Part shown: positions 9,106-18,922 of the stretch, in pieces
Layout of the letters: every line of letters starts with the position of its first letter
Position numbering within the stretch: position 1 is the first letter of the stretch
DNA from: Noviluteimonas gilva
Lineage (GTDB): Bacteria; Pseudomonadota; Gammaproteobacteria; Xanthomonadales; Xanthomonadaceae
Reading direction: 5' to 3'
Assembly: GCF_009740395.1 (NCBI RefSeq)
Contig: NZ_WOXT01000004.1
Location: 124,001 to 188,000 of the forward strand
DNA: 64,000 nucleotides
Notes under the pieces: model-generated
The model's input: the letters and a program-made list of their open reading frames with translations, nothing else
Databases searched by the model: none
Told to the model about the DNA's origin: nothing
Program-made: the position numbers and the translations under genes

Positions 9106-9780
9106 ATGGGCGTGCAGCTACCGCGATGGGTCTGGGTGGGCGCGGGCGCGCTCGCCTGCGTTGCCGGCATGGTCAACGCGGTGGGCTTTCTCGGCTTCGA
9201 ACACCAGGCGATCACGCATCTCACCGGCACGACGACGCTGCTCGGCGCCTCGATCGCGGCCATGGACCTGCGCGCGTCGCTGGACCTTGCGGGGGTTGCG
9301 CTTGCGTTCGTCCTCGGCGCGGCATTGAGCGGGATGATCATCCAGGACGCGATGCTGCGGCTCGGACGACGTTACGGCGTCGCCCTCGCGCTCGAATCGG
9401 TGCTGCTGTTCGCTTCCGCCGTTATGTTCCGGCGCCATGAAACCACGGGGGCGATACTCGCCGCGATGGCCTGCGGTTTGCAGAATGCGATGGCGACGAC
9501 CTACAGCGGCGCCGTCGTCCGCACAACGCACCTGAGCGGCATGTTCACAGACGTGGGCATCGGGCTCGGGCATGCATTGCGCGGTATGCCGCTGCAGAAG
9601 CGTCGCTTGATGTTGTGCGGATTGATCATCGCGAGTTTCCTCCTCGGGGGCTTGCTCGGCGCGGTATTGTTCGCGCGCATGTCCACGGATGCGCTGCTGG
9701 TGCCGGCGACGCTGACGGGCGTCGTTGGCGTCGGGTACGCGCTGTATCGACATCGGCTGGGCATGGGAACGCAGTCATGA
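9106..9780 (+). CDS. DUF1275 (YoaK-type) membrane protein
   Basis: Integral membrane protein of 224 residues with about six hydrophobic segments. Family landmarks are the early NAVGFLGF and the second-half GLQNAMATTYSGAVVRTTH. No biochemical function is established for DUF1275. It starts 12 bp after phoH and its stop overlaps the thiD ATG (ATGA), so it belongs to the same transcript. Confidence 0.85.
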   Translation: MGVQLPRWVWVGAGALACVAGMVNAVGFLGFEHQAITHLTGTTTLLGASIAAMDLRASLDLAGVALAFVLGAALSGMIIQDAMLRLGRRYGVALALESVLLFASAVMFRRHETTGAILAAMACGLQNAMATTYSGAVVRTTHLSGMFTDVGIGLGHALRGMPLQKRRLMLCGLIIASFLLGGLLGAVLFARMSTDALLVPATLTGVVGVGYALYRHRLGMGTQS

Positions 9781-10568
9781 CGATCAGCGCACTCACGATC
9801 GCCGGATCCGACTCCGGCGGCGGCGCCGGCATCCAGGCGGACCTGAAGACCTTCGCCGCGCATCGCGTGCACGGGCTGTCGGCGCTGGCCGCGCTGACAG
9901 CCCAGCACACGCGTGGGGTGACGGCCGTGCACGTGCCGGAGCTTGCATTCCTGCGTGCGCAGGTCGAGGCGTGTTTCGATGATTTCGACGTGCGCGTGGT
10001 GAAGTTGGGGATGTTGGCGACGGCGGACGTGATCCGGACGGTGGCTGATTTGCTCGGCGCACATCCCGACGTGCCGGTCGTGCTCGATCCGGTGATGGTC
10101 GCCACCAGCGGCGCGAAGCTGCTGGCCGACGACGCGCTCGATGCGATGCGCACGCGCCTGCTGCCGCGCGCGACGATCGCGACGCCGAATCTGCCGGAAG
10201 CGGAATTGTTGCTGGGCATGCGCATCGACTCGGTGGACGCGATGCGCGGTGCCGCCCAGGCGCTGCGCGCAAGCGGCGCCAACGCGGTGTTGTTGAAGGG
10301 TGGCCATCTGCTCGGTGGCAACGATGTCGTCGATATTTTCGTCGACGACACGGGCCTGCACACGATCACCCACCCTCGCCTCGCGCTCGAAGCGCACGGC
10401 ACGGGCTGCACGCTGGCGTCCGCCATCGCCGCGCGCATCGCGCTGGGCGACACGGTGCGCGAGGCGTGCATCGCTGCTTCCGATTACGTGCATCGCGCGC
10501 TGGTCATTGGCTATCGCCCAGGACGCAGCGAGATCGTCGTGCTCGATCACTTCGGGGCCGCGCAATGA
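9777..10568 (+). CDS. thiD: hydroxymethylpyrimidine/phosphomethylpyrimidine kinase
   Basis: Phosphorylates HMP and HMP-P in thiamine synthesis; ribokinase-fold, cytoplasmic. The 263-residue protein has the N-terminal SDSGGGAGIQADLKT and the anion-hole/catalytic GTGCT near residue 207. The ATG overlaps the DUF1275 stop and its own stop overlaps the next gene's ATG, so three genes are translationally chained. No thiE/thiC neighbours and no TPP riboswitch were seen. Confidence 0.94.
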   Translation: MTISALTIAGSDSGGGAGIQADLKTFAAHRVHGLSALAALTAQHTRGVTAVHVPELAFLRAQVEACFDDFDVRVVKLGMLATADVIRTVADLLGAHPDVPVVLDPVMVATSGAKLLADDALDAMRTRLLPRATIATPNLPEAELLLGMRIDSVDAMRGAAQALRASGANAVLLKGGHLLGGNDVVDIFVDDTGLHTITHPRLALEAHGTGCTLASAIAARIALGDTVREACIAASDYVHRALVIGYRPGRSEIVVLDHFGAAQ

Positions 10569-11401
10569 AAGTGCGGTCGCTGGAACTGCCCGTCGTCGCG
10601 AACGACGGCCATCGCTTCGCATTGTCCGCGCGCATTCCGTCGAAGCCGCGCGCGAGTTTGCTGTGGCACGGCGGCATGGGCATCGCCGCGCGCCATTACA
10701 TGCCGTTCGCCGAAGCGCTCGCTGCGCAGGGCATCGCGGTATTCGCGCCCGATTGGCGCGGGCTCGGCAGCAGCAGCCTGCGCGCGTCGCGGACCGCCGA
10801 CTGGAGCTATCGCGAATTGTTGATGACGGACCTGCCCGCGAGCGAGGCCGCCGTCGAACACGCGCTACCCGGCGTGTCGCGCATCGTCGGTGGGCACAGT
10901 CTCGGTGGCCAGCTGGCCTGCGTGCGCGCCGGTCTCGCGCCTGGGTTCGCGAATGCGTTGTGGTTGGTCGCGAGCGGCACGCCGAACTGGCGCGCATTCC
11001 CGTCGCCCACGCGCTGGTGGTTGCCGATGGCGTATCACCTGCTCGACGGCATTGCCGGCGTGGCGGGCAAGTTGCCGGGGCGTCGCATCGGGTTCGGTGG
11101 CGAGGAAGCGCGCGGCGTGATCGCCGATTGGTCGCGCAGCGGGCTCACCGGGCGCTATGCCGCGGCGGATCTTGCGGTCGACCTGGAGATCGCGCTGGCC
11201 CGCGTCGCGCTGCCGATCCGCGCGGTGCGCATGGCGCACGACTGGCTCGCGCCAGCCTCGTCATTGCAGGCCTTGCTCGCGAAGATGCCGGAGGCGCAGC
11301 CGGAGATCGCCGCGCTCGACGTCGCCGCGCCGCACGTCCGAGCCGATCACTACCACTGGATGAAGCACCCGGCCGCGACCGTCGAGGCGCTGCTGCGCTG
11401 A
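10565..11401 (+). CDS. alpha/beta hydrolase
   Basis: Serine hydrolase of the alpha/beta fold, 278 residues, probably cytoplasmic as no signal peptide is visible. The oxyanion stretch is LLWHGGMG, the nucleophile elbow GGHSLGG lies near residue 110 and a C-terminal HYHWM supplies the candidate catalytic histidine. The substrate is unknown; the length and layout resemble 'COG4757' hydrolases. It overlaps thiD by ATGA. Confidence 0.82.
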   Translation: MKVRSLELPVVANDGHRFALSARIPSKPRASLLWHGGMGIAARHYMPFAEALAAQGIAVFAPDWRGLGSSSLRASRTADWSYRELLMTDLPASEAAVEHALPGVSRIVGGHSLGGQLACVRAGLAPGFANALWLVASGTPNWRAFPSPTRWWLPMAYHLLDGIAGVAGKLPGRRIGFGGEEARGVIADWSRSGLTGRYAAADLAVDLEIALARVALPIRAVRMAHDWLAPASSLQALLAKMPEAQPEIAALDVAAPHVRADHYHWMKHPAATVEALLR

Positions 11402-11479
11402 CTGCATCCGCCGGGCCGGCCGGCGCGTATCTGCCGGGTTGGGCGTAGGATCGACCCGCGCCCCCGTGTGGACCCGTGC

Positions 11480-12070
11480 ATGGAAGACACCGTCGCCTTT
11501 CGCAATTCCGCCGACGCAGCGCCGATGGATCGGCACGGGCTGGAACGGCTGCTCGCCGCCGTCGCCCTGGGCGATGCGCAGGCTTTCGAACGCCTGTACC
11601 ACGCCACCTCCGCCAAGATGTTCGGCGTCTGCCTGCGCTTGTTGGCCGACCGCGACGAAGCCGAAGACGCCGTGCAGGAAGCCTACGCGGCGATCTGGCG
11701 CAAGGCCGCGCAATACGACGCGTCGATCGCAAGCCCGATTTCGTGGCTGGCGATGATCGCGCACAACAAGGCCGTGGATCGCCTGCGCAGCGACGATACG
11801 GCGCGCAACGCGCTGCCGATCGAATTCGCCGCCGACGTGAGCGACTCCGCGCCCGGCGCACCGGCCCTGGCCGAACACGCGGGACAAACGCGGCAGCTCG
11901 ACCGCTGCCTCAACCAACTGGAAGCGCGGCGCCGCACGTTGATCCGCACGGCGTTCTTCGAAGGCGCGACGTACGAGGAACTCGCGCGTCGCACCGACAC
12001 TCCCATCGGCACGGTGAAAAGCTGGATCCGCCGCGGCCTGATGCAACTGCGGACGTGCCTGGAATCATGA
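11480..12070 (+). CDS. ECF-type RNA polymerase sigma factor
   Basis: A 196-residue sigma factor with region 2 (DAQAFERLYHATSAKMFG..., EDAVQEAYAAIWR) and region 4 (ARRRTLIRTAFFEGATYEELA..., GTVKSWIRRGLMQLR). Paired downstream with an RskA-like anti-sigma factor by ATGA overlap, so it is of the SigK/RskA kind. The ATG at 11480 is preferred; a GTG at 11468 would add four residues. No regulon target is visible beyond the pair itself. Confidence 0.92.
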   Translation: MEDTVAFRNSADAAPMDRHGLERLLAAVALGDAQAFERLYHATSAKMFGVCLRLLADRDEAEDAVQEAYAAIWRKAAQYDASIASPISWLAMIAHNKAVDRLRSDDTARNALPIEFAADVSDSAPGAPALAEHAGQTRQLDRCLNQLEARRRTLIRTAFFEGATYEELARRTDTPIGTVKSWIRRGLMQLRTCLES

Positions 12071-12840
12071 GCGGGCTCGACGACAACATGACCGACGACA
12101 CCACGATCCCCGGCGGCGACGACATCGTCGCGGCCGAATACGTGCTCGGCACGATGGACGCCGCTTCGCGCGATGCCTTCGCCGCGCGCATCGCACGCGA
12201 ACCCGAACTCGCGCGCGCGATCGATGCCTGGCGCATGCGCCTGGCGCCGCTCGCCGACGAGATCGAACCGGTCGTGCCGCCGATGTACTTGTGGCCGCGC
12301 GTGCGTGCGCGCGCCGGTCTGGATGCCGCGCCGTCGTCGAAGGTCGAGGACACGCGCTGGTGGGATCGCGTCGCGTTCTGGCGCGGCGCGAGCATGGCGG
12401 GCCTGGCCGCGACCACCGCGTGCGTGATCGCGCTGGTCGCCCTGCCCCGCAATCCGGCGAGCACCGTGCCGGCGCCCGTGCATTCGGCGCTGCCGCATCC
12501 GGTGCGCCTGGTGACCACGATGAACGACGGCAAGGGCCGCAACACCTACATGGCCGCCGTCGACGACGATGCCTGCACGCTGGTGCTCATGCCGCTGGTG
12601 AAGGACCCGACGCCGGGCGAAGTGCCGCAGGTGTGGCTGGTCTCCAGCGATGGCAGCGCGCAATCGCTGGGCGTGGGCAACGATGCCCCGCTGCAATCGA
12701 TGACCGTTCCCGACACCCTGCGCGCACGTTTGTTGCGTGACGACCAGACCATCGCGGTGTCGATGGAGCCGCCGGGCGGCTCGCCGACGGGCCAACCCAG
12801 CGGCTTCGTGATCGGCCGCGGCCAGCTCACCCACCTCTAG
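12067..12840 (+). CDS. RskA-family anti-sigma factor
   Basis: Single-pass inner-membrane anti-sigma factor of 257 residues. A cytoplasmic N-terminus (AAEYVLGTMDAASRDAF, the RskA anti-sigma fold) is followed by a transmembrane helix near residues 109-130 and a periplasmic RskA C-terminal domain containing VWLVSSDG and ending in GFVIGRGQLTHL. It should hold the ECF sigma factor encoded immediately upstream; the inducing signal is unknown. Confidence 0.9.
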   Translation: MSGLDDNMTDDTTIPGGDDIVAAEYVLGTMDAASRDAFAARIAREPELARAIDAWRMRLAPLADEIEPVVPPMYLWPRVRARAGLDAAPSSKVEDTRWWDRVAFWRGASMAGLAATTACVIALVALPRNPASTVPAPVHSALPHPVRLVTTMNDGKGRNTYMAAVDDDACTLVLMPLVKDPTPGEVPQVWLVSSDGSAQSLGVGNDAPLQSMTVPDTLRARLLRDDQTIAVSMEPPGGSPTGQPSGFVIGRGQLTHL

Positions 12841-12861
12841 TGGGCCGCGCGGTGCATCCTC

Positions 12862-12870
12862 TGCGATAAT
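12862..12870 (+). promoter_or_regulatory. extended -10 element for tRNA-Arg(CCU)
   Basis: TGCGATAAT lies 14 bp upstream of the mature tRNA 5' end, a plausible extended -10 for a tRNA promoter. No convincing -35 hexamer was found. Confidence 0.45.
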
Positions 12871-12883
12871 CCGGCGGCCTTTT

Positions 12884-12957
12884 GGCCCCGTAGCTCAGTT
12901 GGATAGAGCGGTCCCCTCCTAAGGGACAGGTCGCACGTTCGAATCGTGTCGGGGCCG
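12884..12957 (+). tRNA. tRNA-Arg (CCU)
   Basis: 74-nt cloverleaf: acceptor GGCCCCG/CGGGGCC, D-arm with AGCTCAGTTGGATAGAGC, anticodon loop CTCCTAA (anticodon CCT), T-arm with GTTCGAATC. CCA is not encoded. Only 22 nt separate it from the next start codon and no terminator intervenes. Confidence 0.95.
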
Positions 12958-12979
12958 TTCCCCCCTTTGGAGTTTCGCG

Positions 12980-14509
12980 ATGCATCCTGTCCTGAAAGCG
13001 CTCGGCCTCAACGAGACCGAATCCGGCACCTACCTCGGCAACGGCGAGTGGTCGAAGACCACCGATGCGGGCGTCATCGAACCGGTGAATCCCACCGACG
13101 GCAGCGTGCTCGCCAAGGTCCATGCCTCCTCGCAGGCCGACTACGAGATCATCGTCGAGCGCGCGCAGCAGGCCTTCAAGGTGTGGCGCACGACGCCGGC
13201 GCCGCGCCGCGGCGAAGCGATCCGCCTGTGCGCCGAAGCGCTGCGCACCCACAAGGACGCGCTCGGCTCGCTGGTCGCGCTGGAAATGGGCAAGTCCAAG
13301 CCCGAGGGCGACGGCGAAGTGCAGGAAATGATCGACATCGGCGAATTCGCCGTCGGTCTGTCGCGCCAGCTCTACGGCCTGACGATGCATTCCGAACGCC
13401 CCGGCCACCGCATGTACGAGCAGTGGCATCCGATCGGCCTGGTCGGCATCATCAGCGCGTTCAATTTCCCGGTCGCGGTGTGGGCCTGGAACAGCTTCGT
13501 CGCCGCGGTGTGCGGTGACGTCGCGATCTGGAAGCCGTCGCCGAAGACGCCGCTCTCGGCGATCGCCGCGATGAAGATCTGCAACGAAGCGCTGAAGAAG
13601 GGCGGCTTCCCCGACATCTTCTTCCTGTTCAACGACGCGGGCAGCGACCTGGCGTCGGCGTTCGTCGACGACAAGCGCATCCCGCTGATCTCCTTCACCG
13701 GTTCGACGAAGGTCGGCCGCATCGTCGGCGAGCGCGTCGCGCAGCGCATGGGCCGCTCGCTGCTGGAACTGGGCGGCAACAACGCGATCATCGTCGACAA
13801 GTCGGCGGAGCTGAAGCTCGCGATCCCCGCGATCGTGTTCGGCGCGGTCGGCACCGCGGGCCAGCGTTGCACGACCACGCGCCGCCTGATCGTGCACGAA
13901 TCGATCCACGACGATGTCCTCTCGAAGCTGATCACCGCGTACAAGCAGGTGGAGAAGAAGATCGGCGACCCGACCGATCCGACCAACCTGATGGGGCCGT
14001 TGAACAGCCGCGATGCGGTCGAGGGTTACCTCGACTCGATCGCCAAGGCGAAGGCCGCCGGCGGCAAGGTCGAAACGGGCGGTACCGCGATCGAAGGCAA
14101 GGGGAACTTCGTGCTGCCGACGATCATCACGGGCCTGACCAATCAAGCGCCGATCGTGCAGCACGAGACCTTCGCGCCGATCCTGTACGTCATGAAGTTC
14201 TCCACGCTCGATGAGGCCATCGCGATGCAGAACGCCGTGCCGCAGGGCCTGTCGTCCTCGATCTTCACCCAGGACCTCAAGGCGGCCGAAGCCTTCCTCG
14301 CCGCGTCGGGTTCCGACTGCGGCATCGCGAACGTCAACATCGGCACCTCGGGTGCGGAGATCGGCGGCGCGTTCGGCGGCGAGAAGGAAACCGGCGGCGG
14401 CCGCGAATCGGGTTCGGATGCGTGGCGCGCGTACATGCGCCGCCAGACGAACACGATCAACTACTCCGATGCGCTGCCGCTGGCGCAAGGCATCAAGTTC
14501 GACCTGTGA
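12980..14509 (+). CDS. amaB: ALDH7-type L-piperidine-6-carboxylate / aminoadipate semialdehyde dehydrogenase
   Basis: NAD-dependent aldehyde dehydrogenase of the antiquitin (ALDH7) group, which oxidises L-piperidine-6-carboxylate (alpha-aminoadipate semialdehyde) in lysine degradation. The 509-residue protein has [20 protein letters not shown], the general base Glu263 in LELGGNN and nucleophile Cys297 in GQRCTTT. Antiquitin-like features include the N-terminal extension and the [21 protein letters not shown] stretch. RBS TTTGGAG lies before the ATG. It follows tRNA-Arg by 22 nt and probably shares its transcript. Confidence 0.88.
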   Translation: MHPVLKALGLNETESGTYLGNGEWSKTTDAGVIEPVNPTDGSVLAKVHASSQADYEIIVERAQQAFKVWRTTPAPRRGEAIRLCAEALRTHKDALGSLVALEMGKSKPEGDGEVQEMIDIGEFAVGLSRQLYGLTMHSERPGHRMYEQWHPIGLVGIISAFNFPVAVWAWNSFVAAVCGDVAIWKPSPKTPLSAIAAMKICNEALKKGGFPDIFFLFNDAGSDLASAFVDDKRIPLISFTGSTKVGRIVGERVAQRMGRSLLELGGNNAIIVDKSAELKLAIPAIVFGAVGTAGQRCTTTRRLIVHESIHDDVLSKLITAYKQVEKKIGDPTDPTNLMGPLNSRDAVEGYLDSIAKAKAAGGKVETGGTAIEGKGNFVLPTIITGLTNQAPIVQHETFAPILYVMKFSTLDEAIAMQNAVPQGLSSSIFTQDLKAAEAFLAASGSDCGIANVNIGTSGAEIGGAFGGEKETGGGRESGSDAWRAYMRRQTNTINYSDALPLAQGIKFDL

Positions 14510-15111
14510 CGGCCCTGCCCGGACACTGCGTGCGGCAAGCGAGCGCCTTGATGGCGCTCGCACTGTGCTGCGCCACTGCGTCGGCGCAGACGCAGACGCA
14601 GGCACCGGCAAACTTCGAGGGACAGCCGGTGCAGACGCTGACGGCCACCTTGCGCGGGACGACGTTCTCGCTGCACGCCACCGACAGCGGCTACATCCCC
14701 GAATCGACCGATCGCCTGACCTTCGACAACGCCGGCCCCGAGATGGAAAAGGCGACCGGCGACCGCGGGCCGCGCTATCGCTGGGGCTTCGGCTTCGCGC
14801 TCAAGGGCGATGCGAAACCCGTGCGCGTGCGCGTCGAGGACTTCGGCAAGGATGCGGACACGCTGCTGGTCGACGACACCGCGCCCGTGATCGATGCCGG
14901 CCACCGCTGGAGCGGGCGTGCGGCGACCGAGTGCGACATCGTGCCGACCGCGCCGTGCGCGGCCTGGATTTTCGACAAGGGCCTGCAGACGCTCATCTTC
15001 CGCCTGACGGTGGACTTCGACGATGGTACGAACCAGGTGCTGTACCAGGGCGCGGCCTTCAATCCGGATACGATGCAGCCGGTCTGGTCGTTCCTCGGGG
15101 TCAAGCGCTGA
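14506..15111 (+). CDS. exported protein of unknown function
   Basis: 201 residues from a GTG that overlaps the amaB stop (GTGA). A signal peptide is clear: hydrophobic [13 protein letters not shown] then QTQTQAP, with likely cleavage after ASA near residue 27. The mature part is beta-rich with two cysteines near [15 protein letters not shown] that could form a disulfide. GTG at 14530 and ATG at 14551 are alternative starts. I recognise no family. The stop overlaps the pyrD ATG. Confidence 0.75.
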   Translation: MTALPGHCVRQASALMALALCCATASAQTQTQAPANFEGQPVQTLTATLRGTTFSLHATDSGYIPESTDRLTFDNAGPEMEKATGDRGPRYRWGFGFALKGDAKPVRVRVEDFGKDADTLLVDDTAPVIDAGHRWSGRAATECDIVPTAPCAAWIFDKGLQTLIFRLTVDFDDGTNQVLYQGAAFNPDTMQPVWSFLGVKR

Positions 15112-16166
15112 TGTACGGACTCGCCCGCCCCTTTCTCTTCGGGCTCGGTGCCGAGCGCGCGCATGACCTGACGCTCGCGGCACTCGAAGCGGCTTATCGC
15201 AGCGGCGTGAACCCGCTGGTCGCACGCGTGCCCAAACCGCTGCCGACGAAGGTGTTCGGCGTGCAGTTCCCCAATCCCGTCGGCCTGGCCGCGGGCCTGG
15301 ACAAGAACGGCGAGCACATCGACGCGCTGCTTGCGCTTGGTTTTGGTTTCGTCGAGATCGGCACGACCACGCCGCGCGCGCAGGAAGGCAATCCGAAGCC
15401 GCGCATGTTCCGCCTGCCGGCGCAGCGCGCGGTGATCAACCGCCTGGGCTTCAACAACACGGGCGTGGATGCGCTGGTGAAGAATGTCGAACGCGCGCGG
15501 CGACGCGGCGTGCTCGGCATCAACATCGGCAAGAACAAGGACACGCCGAACGAGACGGCCGAGACCGACTATCTCTACTGCCTCGAGCGTGTGTATCCGC
15601 TGGCCGACTACGTGACGGTCAACATTTCCTCGCCCAACACCGCGGGTTTGCGCGAACTGCAGGAAGAACAGCAGTTGCGCCGCCTCATCGGCGCGTTGCG
15701 CGAAGCGCAGGAGCGCTTGGCCGCGCAGCATGGTCGTCGCGCGCCGATGCTGGTGAAGATCGCGCCGGACCTGTCCGACGAAGACATCGATGCCGCGGGC
15801 CGCGTGCTCACCGACCTGGAAGTCGATGGCGTCATCGCGACCAATACCACCGTCGGCCGCTTCGGCCTGGAAGGCGTCAAGCATGCGAGCGAAGCGGGCG
15901 GCCTGTCGGGCGAGCCGCTGATGGGCAAGTCGACGCTCGTGCTGCGCCGCCTGCGCACGCGCCTGCCCGAGCACATCCCGATGATCGGCGTGGGCGGCAT
16001 CCTTTCGGGCGCCGATGCGGCGACCAAGCAGGCCGCGGGCGCATCGCTCGTGCAGATGTATTCGGGCCTGGTGTATCGCGGGCCGGCGTTGATCGGCGAA
16101 TGCGTCGACGCACTGCGTCGCCGCAAGGAAGCGCCGAGCCGCGGGAACCTGCCGCCGAATGGGTGA
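15111..16166 (+). CDS. pyrD: dihydroorotate dehydrogenase (quinone), class 2
   Basis: FMN enzyme of pyrimidine synthesis that passes electrons to the quinone pool at the inner membrane. The 351-residue product begins with the amphipathic membrane helix [20 protein letters not shown] found only in class 2 enzymes. [15 protein letters not shown], the active-site serine region [11 protein letters not shown] (about 172) and FMN-binding [12 protein letters not shown] are present. The ATG overlaps the preceding stop; murB starts 8 bp before the pyrD stop. Confidence 0.96.
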   Translation: MYGLARPFLFGLGAERAHDLTLAALEAAYRSGVNPLVARVPKPLPTKVFGVQFPNPVGLAAGLDKNGEHIDALLALGFGFVEIGTTTPRAQEGNPKPRMFRLPAQRAVINRLGFNNTGVDALVKNVERARRRGVLGINIGKNKDTPNETAETDYLYCLERVYPLADYVTVNISSPNTAGLRELQEEQQLRRLIGALREAQERLAAQHGRRAPMLVKIAPDLSDEDIDAAGRVLTDLEVDGVIATNTTVGRFGLEGVKHASEAGGLSGEPLMGKSTLVLRRLRTRLPEHIPMIGVGGILSGADAATKQAAGASLVQMYSGLVYRGPALIGECVDALRRRKEAPSRGNLPPNG

Positions 16167-17211
16167 GCCCGTGTCGTCGCAGTTCCGCATCGTGGAAAAC
16201 GCGAAGCTCGACGCGCGCAACACTTTCGGCGTCGCCGCGCGCGCGCCGATGCTGGTCGAAGTGGCGAACACCGACGCCCTGCCCGAGTTGTTCGGATACG
16301 CGATGCTCCGCGACGGGCCGGTGCTCGTGCTCGGCGGCGGCAGCAACCTGTTGTTCGCCGGCGATCCGCAGGGCGTGGTCCTCGCGCTGACGGCGCAGTC
16401 GATCGCGTTGATCGAGGACGACGGCGACACCGCGATCGTGCGTGCCGACGCCGGCGTCGAGTGGCATGCCTTCGTGTTGTGGACGCTGGGCCATGGGCTC
16501 GCCGGGTTGGAGAACCTCGCACTCATTCCCGGGACCGTCGGCGCGGCACCGATCCAGAACATCGGCGCGTACGGCGTCGAAGTGCGCGAGGCGATCCACG
16601 CGGTGCACGCGTTCGATCGCACGACGCGCACGATGACGACGCTCACCGCGACGCAATGCGCGTTCGCCTATCGCGACAGCGTGTTCAAGCACCAACCGGA
16701 TCGTTACGTCGTCACGTCCGTCGAATTCCGCCTCTCGCGCGCCACGCGCGTGCGGATCGATTACGCGGGCGTCGGCGATGAGCTCACGGCAATGGGGATC
16801 GAGACACCGCGCGCCTCGCAGGTCGCCGAAGCCGTATGCCGCATCCGCCGCCGCAAGCTGCCGGATCCGGCGGTGGTCGGCAACGCGGGCAGCTTCTTCA
16901 AGAATCCCATCGTGCCGCTCGCGCAGGCGCAGGCGCTCGTCGATGCGCATCCGCACGCGCCCGTGTTCCGTGGCGCGGACGACGGCACGCGCAAGCTCTC
17001 GGCCGCCTGGTTGATCGACCAGTGCGGATGGAAGGGCTTCCGCGAAGGCGACGCCGGCGTGGCGCCGTCGCACGCGCTGGTGCTCGTGAACCACGGCCGC
17101 GCGACGGGCGCAGAGTTGCTCGCACTCGCGCGGCGCATCGCGGCTTCGGTGGAAGAACGCTTCGGCGTGGCGATCGAACCCGAACCCCGCATCGTCGGCG
17201 CGCGCTGGTGA
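16159..17211 (+). CDS. murB: UDP-N-acetylenolpyruvoylglucosamine reductase
   Basis: FAD enzyme that reduces UDP-GlcNAc-enolpyruvate to UDP-MurNAc for peptidoglycan. The 350-residue type I MurB has [29 protein letters not shown], the catalytic serine in NAGSFFKNP (about 241-249) and C-terminal [21 protein letters not shown]. It starts at an ATG inside the pyrD end; a GTG six codons... further in is a weaker alternative. The stop overlaps the next gene's GTG. Confidence 0.95.
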   Translation: MGEPVSSQFRIVENAKLDARNTFGVAARAPMLVEVANTDALPELFGYAMLRDGPVLVLGGGSNLLFAGDPQGVVLALTAQSIALIEDDGDTAIVRADAGVEWHAFVLWTLGHGLAGLENLALIPGTVGAAPIQNIGAYGVEVREAIHAVHAFDRTTRTMTTLTATQCAFAYRDSVFKHQPDRYVVTSVEFRLSRATRVRIDYAGVGDELTAMGIETPRASQVAEAVCRIRRRKLPDPAVVGNAGSFFKNPIVPLAQAQALVDAHPHAPVFRGADDGTRKLSAAWLIDQCGWKGFREGDAGVAPSHALVLVNHGRATGAELLALARRIAASVEERFGVAIEPEPRIVGARW

Positions 17212-18128
17212 CCGCACAGGCCGATCACGGCGCGCGGTACTGGCACGCGGCGTTGCTGATGCTCGGCAGCGCCATCCTCTTCGGGTTCATGGCGGTGGCG
17301 ATCCGGCTCGCGTCGAAGTCGCTGCATACCTTCGAGATCGCGTTCTTCCGCAACTTCTTCGGCCTGATCGCGGCCGCGCCCCTGCTGGCGCGCCACGGCA
17401 CGCAGATCCTGCGCACGACGCAATTCCCCCGCTACATCATCCGCTGCGTGATCGGCGTGCTCGGGATGTTCTGCGGCTTCTGGGCCATCGGCCACCTGCC
17501 GCTCGCGCAGGCGATTTCGCTGTCGTACTCCACGCCCCTGTTCGTCACCATCGCCGCAGTGTGGATGCTCGGCGAACAAGTGCGCGCGCGACGCTGGGCC
17601 GCGGTGTTGGTCGGTTTCATCGGCGTGCTCATCATCGTGCGCCCCGGCAGCGCGAGCTTCACCCTGGGCACGCTGGTCGCGTTGTGCGCGGCGGTGTTCA
17701 GCGCACTGGTGGCGATCCAGATCAAGCAACTCTCGCGCACGGAACCGGCCGACCGCATCGTGCTGTACACGACGATGCTGTGGGTGCCGATGTCGCTGCT
17801 GCCCGCGCTGTTCGTGTGGGAATGGCCGCAAGGCATCACCTGGCTGTGGGTCGCCGCCGCGGGTGTGCTGGGCACCTCGGCGCACCTGCTCTGGACACGC
17901 GGCCTGAAACTCGGCGACGTCTCCGCACTGACGCCCATCAGCTTCATGCAATTGCCGGTCGTCGCCGTCGCCGGTTGGCTGCTGTTCGACGAACGCCTCG
18001 ACCGCTACACCCTGCTGGGCGCAGCAATCATCTTCGGCGCGAATGCGTACATCGCACATCGCGAAGCAACGCTGTCGCGGAAACATGCGACGACTGCGCC
18101 AACGGAAGCAGCGCAGCCAAACGAGTAG
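17208..18128 (+). CDS. EamA/DMT family transporter
   Basis: 306-residue inner-membrane protein with ten hydrophobic helices in two EamA repeats, of the drug/metabolite transporter superfamily (RarD/RhaT-like). The second repeat opens near LGTLVALCAAVFSALVAIQ, and each ends with a typical WLLFDERLDRYTLLGA-like segment. Substrate unknown. Start is the GTG in a GTGA overlap with murB, as no ATG precedes the first helix. Confidence 0.88.
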   Translation: MTAQADHGARYWHAALLMLGSAILFGFMAVAIRLASKSLHTFEIAFFRNFFGLIAAAPLLARHGTQILRTTQFPRYIIRCVIGVLGMFCGFWAIGHLPLAQAISLSYSTPLFVTIAAVWMLGEQVRARRWAAVLVGFIGVLIIVRPGSASFTLGTLVALCAAVFSALVAIQIKQLSRTEPADRIVLYTTMLWVPMSLLPALFVWEWPQGITWLWVAAAGVLGTSAHLLWTRGLKLGDVSALTPISFMQLPVVAVAGWLLFDERLDRYTLLGAAIIFGANAYIAHREATLSRKHATTAPTEAAQPNE

Positions 18129-18145
18129 TCCCTTCTGGTGGAACA

Positions 18146-18166
18146 GCCCCTTTTAGTAAAAGGGGC
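18146..18166 (+). repeat. 9-bp inverted repeat after EamA gene
   Basis: GCCCCTTTT-AGT-AAAAGGGGC, a perfect hairpin 18 bp after the transporter stop. It lacks a following T-tract, so it may stabilise the mRNA 3' end rather than terminate. Confidence 0.6.
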
Positions 18167-18220
18167 GCGCGACAGCGCGGTTGTTTGGCATGCCGCCGCG
18201 CCCTTGGGCGCGCCAAAACA

Positions 18221-18257
18221 AAAAGGCCGATGCGTTTAAGCATCGGCCTTTTTGTTT
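18221..18257. terminator. bidirectional terminator
   Basis: 13-bp stem AAAAGGCCGATGC/GCATCGGCCTTTT with 6-nt loop and T-rich flanks on both strands, placed between the EamA gene (+) and tRNA-Arg(ACG) (-). Confidence 0.9.
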
Positions 18258-18261
18258 TGCG

Positions 18262-18338
18262 TGGCGCGCCCGGAGAGATTCGAACTCCCGACCACCAAGT
18301 TCGTAGCCTGGTGCTCTATCCAGCTGAGCTACGGGCGC
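18262..18338 (-). tRNA. tRNA-Arg (ACG)
   Basis: 77 nt on the minus strand: acceptor GCGCCCG/CGGGCGC, D-arm AGCTCAGCTGGATAGAGC, anticodon loop CTACGAA (ACG), T-arm GAGTTCGAATCTC, encoded CCA. Confidence 0.96.
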
Positions 18339-18422
18339 AGAAGCGAAATTATGAAGAACGACTCTGCATTTCGTCAACGAATTTTTTTCATTCTCGTTGC
18401 ATCACACATGATGTGTTGCAAC

Positions 18423-18515
18423 TGGCGGAGACGGAGGGATTCGAACCCTCGATGGAGCTTTTGACCCCATACTCCCTTAGCAGGGGAGCCCCTTCGGCCT
18501 CTCGGGCACGTCTCC
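18423..18515 (-). tRNA. tRNA-Ser (GCU)
   Basis: 93 nt on the minus strand with the long variable arm of tRNA-Ser, acceptor GGAGACG/CGTCTCC, anticodon stem CTCCC/GGGAG with loop CTGCTAA (GCT), T-arm GGGTTCGAATCCC and encoded CCA. It lies just downstream of csrA on the same strand. Confidence 0.96.
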
Positions 18516-18538
18516 GGAGAGCGGCGAAGTCTACAGAT

Positions 18539-18748
18539 TCAGCCTGCGCCCGGCAAACCCGTCTTGCCCGGATCGCCCGGTTCTTCGCCGCGCTGGATGC
18601 GCTGGTAGATTTCTTCGCGATGCACGGCGACGTCTTTCGGCGCGGTGATCCCGATGCGGACCTGGTTGCCCTTGACGCCCAGCACCGTCACGGTGACCGA
18701 GTCGCCGATCATGAGTGTTTCGCCGACGCGTCGGGTGAGGATCAACAT
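18539..18748 (-). CDS. csrA: carbon storage regulator CsrA/RsmA
   Basis: Dimeric RNA-binding protein that blocks or stabilises mRNAs by binding GGA motifs in hairpin loops. The 69-residue sequence has the conserved [10 protein letters not shown] start (Leu4, Arg6) and Arg44 in [12 protein letters not shown]; the tail [12 protein letters not shown] is the variable part. A strong RBS (AAGGAG) precedes the ATG. The alaS-csrA-tRNA order is a conserved gammaproteobacterial arrangement. Two putative CsrA-responsive RNA elements lie in the exopolysaccharide locus of this window. Confidence 0.97.
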   Translation of the reverse strand: MLILTRRVGETLMIGDSVTVTVLGVKGNQVRIGITAPKDVAVHREEIYQRIQRGEEPGDPGKTGLPGAG

Positions 18749-18922
18749 GTAAGTCTCCTTCCTTCGCCAGCGGCCATCCCGCTGGTCCAGTCCGCCGCAC
18801 AAACCGCGCGGCGGGGCACATCCCTTGGTGCTCGAAGCTGAACGATCATAGACGCGGGCCACATGGGCCCACAACCGCAACTCGTCATGCACCCCGTAAA
18901 GCGATACCGGGGGGCCGGATAT

